Source of the DNA: Tubulanus polymorphus
Taxonomy: Eukaryota > Nemertea > Palaeonemertea > Tubulaniformes > Tubulanidae
DNA length: 64,000 nt
Assembly (NCBI RefSeq): GCF_964204645.1
Contig: NC_134033.1
Coordinates: 7,786,231-7,850,230, forward strand
Direction: 5' to 3'
The translations under genes and the position numbers were made by a program. The notes under the pieces were generated by a model. The model was not told the DNA's origin. It searched no databases and saw nothing but the letters and a program-made list of their open reading frames with translations. Numbering within the stretch: position 1 is the first letter of the stretch; every line of letters begins with the position of its first letter. Below, piece by piece: positions 55,907-64,000 of this stretch.

Positions 55907-56405
55907 CAATATTTCAAATGACCTAAGTTTACAGTGGGGAATTTAGGGTACCTCACATGCCTCATGAATTTCAAAACTTTTCAAATTTTTTATCAGGCAA
56001 ATTTCCTGAGGGTGTGCCTCAAACATTGTTTTCTTCCGAATAGTGTTTTGAATATTCAATCACAGGCATTGAGTAAAAACAATAGCAGCGTTACAGTATC
56101 GCTATAGTAGTGTATACTGTACGCGCGTGTGTTTGTGTGTGTGCAACAGTCTAATCTAATGATTTCCGGGCACACGTGGAGGCCTTGTGTAAGTGAATGT
56201 TCGCTTACACTTCAATGTCATCAAATCAATATTTCAAATGACCTAAGTTTACAGTGGGGAATTTAGGGTACCTCACATGCCTCATGAATTTCAAAACCTT
56301 TTCAAATTTTTTATCAGGCAAATTTCCTGAGGGTGTGCCTCAAACATTGTTTTCTTCCGAATAGTGTTTTGAATATTCAATCACAGGCATTGAGTAAAAA
56401 CAATA
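55907..56405. repeat. Duplicated 178-bp segment separated by a copied foreign segment
   Basis: 55907-56084 and 56227-56405 are nearly identical (one inserted C). Between them, 56085-56230 is nearly identical to 56956-57101, which lies inside the repeat copy to the right. Junctions share CAAT. Confidence 0.85.
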
Positions 56406-57550
56406 ATAAATTGCCCACGGGCAAAGTGTGGTTTACCTTGAAAGCTAGAGGTTGTTTGGGGTAAGGGCATGGCTTGAAAAATCTTTTTAATTCGTGACTT
56501 CAAAGTTCTACAAGTGTAAATATTGTATTTTATCTTTCTTAAAGGATAATTTTGTAGTCAAATAAGACCAAAGATATACATTTGTTTACGGTCCACATCC
56601 AAAATTTTGTAGGGTACAGGTAGGCGCGGCATGGAAACTATCTTATATTTTCAAAGAAATATTTTCTATAATATGAAAAAATATGCAAATAAAATTCATA
56701 TGATGTCACATATCAGATGGTGGCTGAATGTATGGCCGCGGAAGCTAAAATACCGGTGCAGTAAGATATCGGCGTATTAGATCGTTTTAAATCCAGGAAT
56801 TTACCACTACAATATTCGGACCTCGACCTATACCTATAGTTTAGTTTGCTGCTTAGTATTTTCAGGTCACAAGGAATTACAATTTATTACAAATTCTATC
56901 AAACAGAAAACACAGCGCTCTTCTTCAGCTGATGAAATGTCAAACGCGCCAGCAAGCAGCGTTACAGTATCGCTATAGTAGTGTATACTGTACGCGCGTG
57001 TGTTTGTGTGTGTGCAACAGTCTAATCTAATGATTTCCGGGCACACGTGGAGGCCTTGTGTAAGTGAATGTTCGCTTACACTTCAATGTCATCAAATCAA
57101 TCGCCGGGTATTCAAATGAAACAATACCTATGGCGTTTAATAATTACATTCTCACCAGCAATGAGCATTTGAAATTCGCACGTATACGGCACCTAGTCCA
57201 ATGAAACGTTCGCCATTTGCTTTGCCATAATTATTTTATTAGCGCCGCAATTCCCCATATATCCCATAAACAGCCAATCACATTCGCTCGTAGAGACAAC
57301 GCCCCCGAATCGAGGTCATTGCAGTTTTATACGCGAGAGCTAAAAATTTTCCCCCAAAAACAGTTTTTCGTAGAATTTTAACAATGTTGACCATGTCATC
57401 GACGGAGGTTCGCCATGTCTTCAATCGCATCGATTATACGTCGTTTTAGCCGAGAACCCATGAAACAAATTCTCACATAAAAAAACGTACCGCGATTTTA
57501 CATGAATTGGCTCAATGCCAACTTCATATCACTGACAAAGGTAAACCAAA
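56405..57550. mobile_element. Non-autonomous DNA repeat, copy 2
   Basis: Same order as 742-2412 but without the piggyBac-type insert: TTGCCCACGGGCAA, TGGTTTACCTTGAAAG, then the body, then TTGGCTCAATGCCAA and AAGGTAAACCA. It supplies the empty site for the insertion at 1374-1970. Confidence 0.65.
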
Positions 57551-57804
57551 AATGGTTGACTTTTACTTTGACTTTCACTGTGCATGGGGTTGATTCCTAT
57601 AATAAACCTCTTCTTGAATAAAGTGCCTTTTTTTCTTTGGTGAGGCAGTCACAATTGGACCCTGAATCCACACCTGGTCTATAATGCATGGCAACAATCA
57701 AATGTCTCGAATGTGTAAAACCGCAACACTGCTTCAATTTTGAGGAAGGTACTAGAATTGAAACAGAATCCTTCTTCTCGGCCCAATACAAGTATCAAAC
57801 CTAC

Positions 57805-57922
57805 CTGATTTGTTTGTATCCAGCAATGCTTCCATATTTTCAACACGTTTTTGAAGAGTAACTCATAGTTCAATTCAAGAATGTGTAACAAGCAGTGGAA
57901 CCAGGCCTCGTGTGCTGAACCC
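57805..57922 (-). CDS. URB2: URB2-like, exon 1 of those visible
   Basis: This 118-nt exon starts after a TTGTAG acceptor and ends at a CAG/GTAGGT donor. One base completes a previous codon, then 39 codons follow and it ends in phase 0. It contains HEAWFHCLLHILELNY and ends WKHCWIQTNQ. In vertebrate URB2 a segment with an AWF..L...I.LN...L core followed by a tryptophan helix sits directly before the equivalent of the next exon. The exon is all helical and has no catalytic motif, as expected for a HEAT-like scaffold. No further upstream exon was found between here and the right edge; that stretch is occupied by LINE and hAT sequence. Confidence 0.68.
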
Positions 57923-57929
57923 CTACAAG

Positions 57930-58740
57930 ATATTTGTGTACAAATAAAGATTTCCCAGCAAGTTCAGAATGAAATGTCAACATTCAGATGAAACAGATTT
58001 CCAAACAAGTTCAGAATGAAATGTCAACATTCAGACAAAAACAAACATGTGAAAAATCAAGGAGCAAATAATACCAGTTTAGCTTAGACCAGTTGAACCA
58101 ATTTCACCTGTCAACTTTTTCAACAATTTTCTTTTATTCAACTAATGGGAGAGTGCAATTAAAAGATTTTTCCCGATTCCTTTAAAAAAACATATTGGGT
58201 AATATTGGAAATTCCTGCTGTATGGTACTTCATCTTGATCTTGATTACTGTATTTTCCAGCCAATTAGCCGATTTTCGAACCTCAGATTTCTATCCCAAA
58301 ATATCATGATTGGCTTATTGGACGCATACCATCTGACCTAAAAAATCACTTCCCGAACTATGACCCATTTAAGCTCCCAAAGATCATCAAAAATAGGGAA
58401 GAGTGGTCTATATTTATTTTAGGTCAATATTTACTACCAATAATCTATTTTGATCTATTTTGCTACTTTGTTTCTTTCAATACCTTACAGCAGCGATGTA
58501 CATTGTAATAATACATTAGTATATATGCGCATCAGCATATATAGGTTACAATATATGGCTCTGTTAATGGCATGCGGGGCTGTTTTCAGTTGACAACAGT
58601 GAAGGGGACAAACGGGTTCTTATACTATTTTGTTGTGGCTCTGATTGTTTGAATTTTATTGTCGTTTGACAACCTAGTTTTCTGGTTCAAAACTGAATAG
58701 AGTCGTTTGGGTTGACTGCGATTTGGTGGTTAATGATCTA
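57930..58740. other. No recognised gene
   Basis: Sequence upstream of the first visible URB2-like exon. A duplicated CAGAATGAAATGTCAACATT phrase occurs at about 57965 and 58012. Confidence 0.4.
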
Positions 58741-58745
58741 GTTCA

Positions 58746-59412
58746 TTAGTGGAATTTCTGTTTGGCATTCAGCAAGCGATGACAAATTTGCCTTTTTAGC
58801 ATTCCTGTATGACAGATGAAGCTTGCCTCACCGGGTCCCAGACCGCAGCTCCATATTCTAGTTGGGACAGACAAGTGAAGTGTAGGCTCCTGTTCAGCTG
58901 TCTTGGTGCATGCTTGAGGTTTCACCAAATGATTCCAATGCTTCTCTCTGATGCACGAGATGAGCTTACTCCAATTCAGGTCAGCCGATATGGTGAGGCC
59001 AAGATATCTATTGCTTGTAAATTCTTCAAGAATATGGTGACCAAGTTGGTAGAACTAGAATATGGCTTTTTTCACGTAAAAGCGCATAGGCCTACCCAAT
59101 TTCAGGGCCCAGTCTGGGAGTGCCTCCAGGTCATGCTGCAGATCAATCTGGTCAGCAATCAATTTTATGTATTTGTAGATGCAGTCGTCTACATTGTGGC
59201 ATAATCAAACACTTGACTTAACTCGGTGGTCCCTCCCAAGACTGTGCCATGGAATACTCCTGAAAGGTCAAAAGCATTGTCGGAAGTTGTAACATCCAAC
59301 TGTACTTGTTTGGGGCATTGGTAGACCATGCTTTAATCCTTAACCTGCCGGCAGCTTTAATGTTAAGTCCTGTTTGTGCCAGATGATTTGCATGTGAATG
59401 AAATTGACACAT
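58746..59412 (-). pseudogene. Degenerate LINE reverse-transcriptase end
   Basis: Readable pieces in shifting frames: GVFHGTVLGGTTELSQVF (for SGVPQGTVLGP...), SSCIREKHWNH and IWSCGLGPGEASFIC. They keep the order of the C-terminal half of a LINE ORF2, with many stops. Confidence 0.5.
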
Positions 59413-60106
59413 TAAATCCTCATAACTTCCAAACTACATGTCTTGTACATAGAGCATTGAAACTTCACAAAGCAGTAGGTTATTGTCATAGCCATGGAAT
59501 AGCGCTGAGAGATAAAATTTCCGACCTGTGAAAGAGGGGGTCCAATGGGTAGGGTAGGCTAAAACGCAAAAAGAACCCCTACAAAGTCAGAATACTTTTG
59601 TGTAACATTGTCCATATACTCACCATTTTGAGTAACATTGTCGATATTCATAAATAAAGACACTGTAGATTTCTATATCCATCGTTAAAACATTTACTAT
59701 GCCTCTTATGACAGTCTTAATGTTTGAATCAAAGTATCAAATTTACGGGTTGTTTTTAGAGCAAAATTCTTCGAAAATATCAGAATGTGAAATTAGTTGC
59801 AAGTTTGGATTCCATGGTTCAAAGCTTCCATGACCTATCTGATTCAATGACTTTCCATGACCTTTTCAATCCCAATTCAATGACCTCTCCAACCCTAATT
59901 TCATATCTGAAACCCCGAGGAATGACCATGAAACGACAAACTTAACTATAAAAGAACAAACGTTAAAAAGACAAATTATTAATTTGTTAGAATATTAATT
60001 TTATTTCATAATTATATACTCATATACTTCATGGTGCAGACAAATGATTAATCTTTTATTTACATAAACCTAAACCGGTAAAGCATTGATATATCAAAGT
60101 AACATC

Positions 60107-62691
60107 TTAAAGTCCTTTTAGTGCTTCTTGTTTTTTATCAATAAGTTCTGAAATGTCATTAATTTCTGCACGTTTATCATTGGCCGATTTGCGGAATGAC
60201 ACTGATTTCGTAATCAGTGGACGAACATCTTTTAAAGCTGTTGCCTGTTCTGCTTGCTCAATAAACTTATTTGCGGAGGTGGTGAGCGACTCGATGTCAA
60301 TTTCAAGCAATTTCTTTTTTCGTTTTAATTTCTCCAATTCGTCACATTCGGCTTTACGCTTAATACCCCTAGCACTTTTTTCTGAATCAGCCTTACATTT
60401 CTCCAGATAGGCCTTGTACTTCGAATATGCCTGAGATGCGGAAAGAAGTAACTCCTTGGTAATTTGTACTTTCAGCACACCACCTACGGATCGAATGTGG
60501 TCTACAATCATTCTTTGAGCTTCATACGATTCATTAGCTAGGTTTTCAACCTCGATCTGCTTATTTACCGAAAACCCTCTCTCTACAGAAGCCTGCCCAT
60601 GAGATAATAACAGCAGGTTGCTTATAACTGACCATAATTTATCAAATGATGAATTGCATTGCATATGTTTATGATAGAAAGTATCTAATCGATCTGTTTT
60701 TTTGTTGAAGCTCACAAAATCCGATTTAGTTTTTACGACTACGCTATTGATGAATTCATCCATTTGGTTTAACACGGTATCACAATCCGAATCATCTATA
60801 TGATTCGAGCTCGACAATGAACTTATTATTCTCTTGAACTGAGCGCGACTTTGGTCACAATTAGCGGCAAGCTCGTTCGGATTTAAACATACCATATTTC
60901 TAACCAAAGAATATTAGATCGGCGCTTTGGCTATTATTTTATCCACTAAACTGATAAGAAATTTTCGAGTGTTCATTCTCAGATCGAGAAACTGGCGCTG
61001 ACTTGCTTTTCCAACTGCAATAAGTTCCTTAACTTTTGCCTCCGCGATAAATCCGATGTCGATTTTAGAATGAACGCAATAATTCGATTCCTTTTTTGTA
61101 TCTATCTTGATCAACTTAGTGAGAGTATCTGCTTCCCGAATTATATCACTTTTGATGAATCGCTTCATCAGTAATCGGAGAACATTATGTATGTCTTCCG
61201 CCAAAAATGGCAGCATTGGCCTGTCCGTCTGGTAGATGGTTAAGAACGGTGTAACTGTTTTTGCAATAGATACATACGCATGCAGTCTCGGCAATACCAT
61301 ATCAGATGACGCTAAGTCTTTTATGTATAAATATGGTTTCGATGTCGGTATGTTAGCCTTTTTCAAAGTTTGAACGTGCTCCACGAATTTTATGATATAC
61401 GGCCATAGTTCAATCGCACGTTCTGCAGCTGGCAGGTTATCCAGCCATCTAAAACAAAAATAGAAATGTTGAGTTTAACTGCTAACATACGGCAAGGAGA
61501 TAAAACAATAATTGATAACCAGGGTAATTTGGATTGCCTAATTAAGTACATGTATTTTAATAACAACTAAAATCCAATTCACTTACCTAGTAGAGCAAAA
61601 TTTATATGGAAACTTCTGACTACCAGTGACCTCAGTAAACATTTCTCTTCTGACAGGAGCATCTTTGAACAAATAACGCAGGTTGATAAGAAGTGACTCC
61701 AAATCCCAGTCAGTAGCATGGTCGCCGGCTTTGAAGGCATTATGCATGACATGTAAGCCACAGCTGCCTATGTTCAGAATAGACTTTCGAGTATTACACA
61801 TACTTGAAATTTCTTGTTGCAACAATTCATAAAATTTCCAATTCACATTTGGACCATCCATGGACAGTTGATAAAGATTGGAGTAATTGAGATCTCCAAA
61901 TGTGTCCATAAATGAATGCAGCATATCGTCTGCAGTCGCTCGTCCAATGAAGTCTGAACCGTAATACGAAGACCTTACTACATCATGGTCCCAGAACCTA
62001 ATTAACACATCCAACTGTTTAGTTTGCGTACGCTGATTCAATGATTCGTCGAATAGTAACACGTATTGTTGGTCTTTGATTTTCCGTCTCATTAGATCCT
62101 TTACATGTGGCATAATACCAAAACGAACTAGATATGCTGCTTTCTGTTGACTAAGCGAAAACATCTCGGCTATTTGACTGTCTGGAAAGCATGCCTTAAG
62201 TATGTCATTCATTCCAGAACAGGAATTGTAACTGTGGTGATTGTTTATCATATTCAAAGCATAAATTATCTCGGATTTCAGGACAGTATCTTTTGCAATA
62301 TATGAGTCCATTATTGGCCTGCAAAATAAAAATAATAATTGTAATAACTAACATAGTTGTAATAAATTCAATTGTAAAATATTAACAATTCTGTATATTA
62401 ATGATTAACTTACCTTGATGTTTGACGATTACTTGCTATCAAAATACTGCTTGTTGTATTACTCGAAAACATGTTAGGAATACCTCTTGTTGAATTCGCC
62501 AAGGTCATCCATGACACATGGAGTTTACTTTTAATGTGACTTTTCAAAGCAGCCTCTCCCATATTTGCGATGCTGAAGTTCCGAAGACATTTCATACATC
62601 TGGCTTCATATTCTGATTTTGTTTTTCCTATCCAAGGACTATAATCCTCATGATTAAGCCAGGAATCTTTAAATCTACACTTTCCGGGCAT
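60107..62691 (-). pseudogene. hAT-like transposase, three exons, one in-frame stop
   Basis: Exons 62691-62414, 62318-61587 and 61448-60107 join in phase (2, 2) to 784 codons. Exon 1 has a zinc finger: KTKSEYEARCMKCLRNFSI, then LKSHIKSKLH. Exon 2 has the RNase H-like start YVLLFDESLNQRTQTKQLDV and LSMDGPNVNWKFYELL. Exon 3 ends with LLLLSHGQASVERGFSVN, which resembles the hAT dimerisation ERxFS motif, and a Lys-rich coiled coil (LEKLKRKKKLLEIDIESL). A TAA at 60914-60916 interrupts KAPI-stop-YSLVRN; the frame stays open on both sides for more than 100 codons. A C-terminal extension of about 150 residues past the dimerisation motif is unusual for hAT. Confidence 0.8.
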
Positions 62692-62699
62692 ACTGAATA

Positions 62700-63400
62700 T
62701 TTCTTTAAGGACTGAACTCTGATGGATGTTTCCTCATGCAGATGCAATACATATCTAATGAAAGGCCCAGTTTTGCTAGGCCTATTATTTAGTTTCAGAG
62801 CTATTGTAAAATTAATAATTAGGAAACAATTTTGAATGAAATATTTAATAAATTAACCATGTGAAATGCATTGTTCTAACAGACCCAGTTTATGTCATTT
62901 AGAAATTAATCACAGTTATATATGTTATAGGTAGGCATAAGTAGAGTCTGAACACTGAAACGCTACTAATTTAACTGCTAATTACCAATTTCATTACAAT
63001 TCAAGCAATTATCAAGACTAACATTATTTAGACTGCAAGCCTTTACAATAGTAGATTGAATTGAGGAATGAGCCATCATAATTAACACACCTCTTCAATG
63101 GTATACTTCAATGGTCAATGCATTCAGAGTGCAATTTATAGTAACTTAGGTCCCCAGGGCTTAGGATATGTATTATTCATCAATTAAGTGGGTCCCAGTC
63201 TGGAATACACAATGATGCATGTTGTTGGATATAGGCCTTTAAACATGTGTCAGGGTTCTGTATCCTATGCACAGGGTTTATGGAAATGCAATTCCATGAC
63301 CTTTCCATGACCTAGGGACATTTAGGGGCAATTCAATGACTTTCCAGGCCTGGATTTGACAATTTTTGAATCCATGACTTTCCAGGAAATCCATGACCGC
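62700..63400. other. Untranslated 5' side of the hAT-like transposon
   Basis: No coding sequence. 63280-63405 holds the subterminal TCCATGACCTTTCCATGACC-type repeats that mirror 59820-59890. Confidence 0.5.
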
Positions 63401-63511
63401 TTTGAACCCTGGGATTCTCACGTATCTTCATCGGCGGAACTATGGCTCAACGCACTGCAAGGCGCATGTGACATAGAAACACTTTAAATGCGAAATAGGT
63501 CTGGCTATCAA

Positions 63512-63835
63512 CTACAGTTGCCTACGGCAGTTCCCCAGTTCCCCCTTGCCGATGGCAAGTAAAGGGTTAATCCATGAAAAAACTAGGTTGTTGATGTCAT
63601 AGTGTTTCAGTTTCATCCGATCCAGGAGTTGAAAATGTGGCACAGTATCAAATACCTTGATGAGAAGCAATACCATCACGTCTACTTGTTCCTTCTTCTT
63701 AAAGGATCCCATCAATTTGTCTGTAATGATCAGCAATTGTGCCTCACAGGATTGCCCTTTTCTGAATCTGTGCTGGACATCAGTTTGCAACACACGCACG
63801 TTAAGGATACTGGCACCTGTCCAGTGCTTCATCAA
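63512..63835 (-). pseudogene. LINE reverse-transcriptase fragment
   Basis: It encodes QHRFRKGQSCEAQLLIITDK, then DTVPHFQLLDRMKLKHYDIN and FSWINPLL. This is the QHGFR.G.SCE and PH..LL.KL..YGI order of the N-terminal RT motifs of CR1/Jockey-type LINEs. It is truncated. Confidence 0.7.
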
Positions 63836-64000
63836 GCATTAAAAAAGGGCAGGGTGCTGATTTCAAATAAGGGCATTTTTGTGCGTGATTCCATCGGAGC
63901 AAGGGCACATAATAACGCACTCGCGTCTGTTTTAAGGGCAAACTGCAATGTTCCCTATTGCATAGAATCGAGGTACCCCTTACTACGATTGAGGACTAGA
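63822..64000. mobile_element. CAGTG-ended element, copy 2 (cut by the window edge)
   Basis: Starts CAGTGCTTCATCAAGC and matches 30840-31015 almost base for base, including TTCAAATAAGGGCATTTTTG. Confidence 0.8.

Larger units (their letters stand above)
521..57922 (-). other. URB2: URB2-like host gene, span of the recognised exons (both ends outside the window)
   Basis: Twelve minus-strand exons, listed separately, form one gene of more than 57 kb that acts in nucleolar pre-60S ribosome assembly if the family call is right. In transcript order they are 57922-57805, 47510-47350, 42775-42681, 41413-41247, 40820-40602, 39413-39326, 35755-35604, 32479-32324, 29092-29021, 28577-28463, 13801-13403 and 685-521. 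Each has AG before and GT after, and the phases of neighbours fit (0, 2, 1, 0, 0, 1 / 0, 2, 2, 2, 0, 0, 0). One break, between 39326 and 35755, implies a missing small exon (phase 1 in, phase 0 out). The conceptual product aligns, from memory, with roughly residues 410-1150 of vertebrate URB2. Order, spacing and landmark phrases agree, but identity is low. The introns hold almost all transposable elements of the window. Confidence 0.72.
59813..63411 (-). mobile_element. hAT-like transposon, 3599 bp, with 6-bp target duplication
   Basis: The ends CATGGTTCAAAGC and GCTTTGAACCCTG form an inverted repeat with one mismatch. GGATTC lies directly outside on both sides (59807-59812 and 63412-63417). 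Subterminal clusters of TCAATGACTTTCCATGACC-type repeats occur inside both ends. The element encodes one spliced transposase on the minus strand. Degenerate LINE sequence lies on both sides of it. Confidence 0.78.

Noticed and set aside
57597-57791. Minus-strand open frame just downstream of the 57805 URB2-like exon
   Set aside because: It lies past a good donor at 57804 and has no acceptor of its own that keeps the phase; probably intron.
58809-59204. Plus-strand open frame of 131 codons
   Set aside because: Antisense to a degenerate LINE reverse-transcriptase end; no independent support.

Overview
The window is animal nuclear DNA: AT-rich, with spliced genes that have GT-AG introns, and very dense in transposable elements. 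THAP, URB2-type and P2X7-tail-type proteins, CR1/L2-like LINEs, Penelope and DIRS elements point to an invertebrate metazoan (lophotrochozoan, hemichordate or similar). The sequence does not let me name the species.

Host gene. One gene appears to run through the whole window on the minus strand. Twelve short exons between 57922 and 521 read as the middle part of URB2 (a Urb2/Npa2 pre-60S ribosome biogenesis protein). Neighbouring exons agree in splice phase, apart from one undetected exon between 35.8 and 39.3 kb. Both ends of the gene lie outside the window. Nearly everything else sits in its introns.

Layout by position. 0.7-2.4 kb: a non-autonomous repeat with a piggyBac-type element inserted at a TTAA. 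4.58-11.62 kb: a 7 kb TTAA-flanked, Kolobok-like DNA transposon carrying two convergent spliced genes. These are a decayed THAP-DDE transposase on the plus strand and an intact 213-residue protein on the minus strand that resembles the cytoplasmic tail of P2X7. 11.6-16.0 kb: a dispersed repeat holding CTCF-like motifs, a 446-bp tandem duplication and a paralogous 540-bp repeat. 16-19.3 kb: an interrupted LINE and a roughly 120-bp minisatellite. 21.06-27.32 kb: a DIRS-type tyrosine-recombinase retrotransposon with inverted terminal repeats, carrying a nested 918-bp hAT-like element. 29.4-33.9 kb: Penelope fragments in both orientations around a 1.06-kb CAGTG-ended element. 34.2-38.4 kb: another copy of the CTCF-motif repeat, a DIRS fragment and a piggyBac-like end. 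43.8-44.9 kb: the 3' half of a CR1/L2-like LINE. 48.9-55.3 kb: a second, more decayed DIRS element. 55.9-57.55 kb: a patchwork duplication and a second copy of the first repeat. 59.81-63.41 kb: a complete hAT-like transposon with a three-exon transposase broken by one stop codon, in a region that also holds LINE debris.

The most unusual object is the two-gene transposon at 4584-11622. Its transposase has at least five lesions, while the P2X7-tail-like partner gene is open. The two genes share a 32-bp inverted promoter-proximal element containing an E-box palindrome and a CRE-like site.
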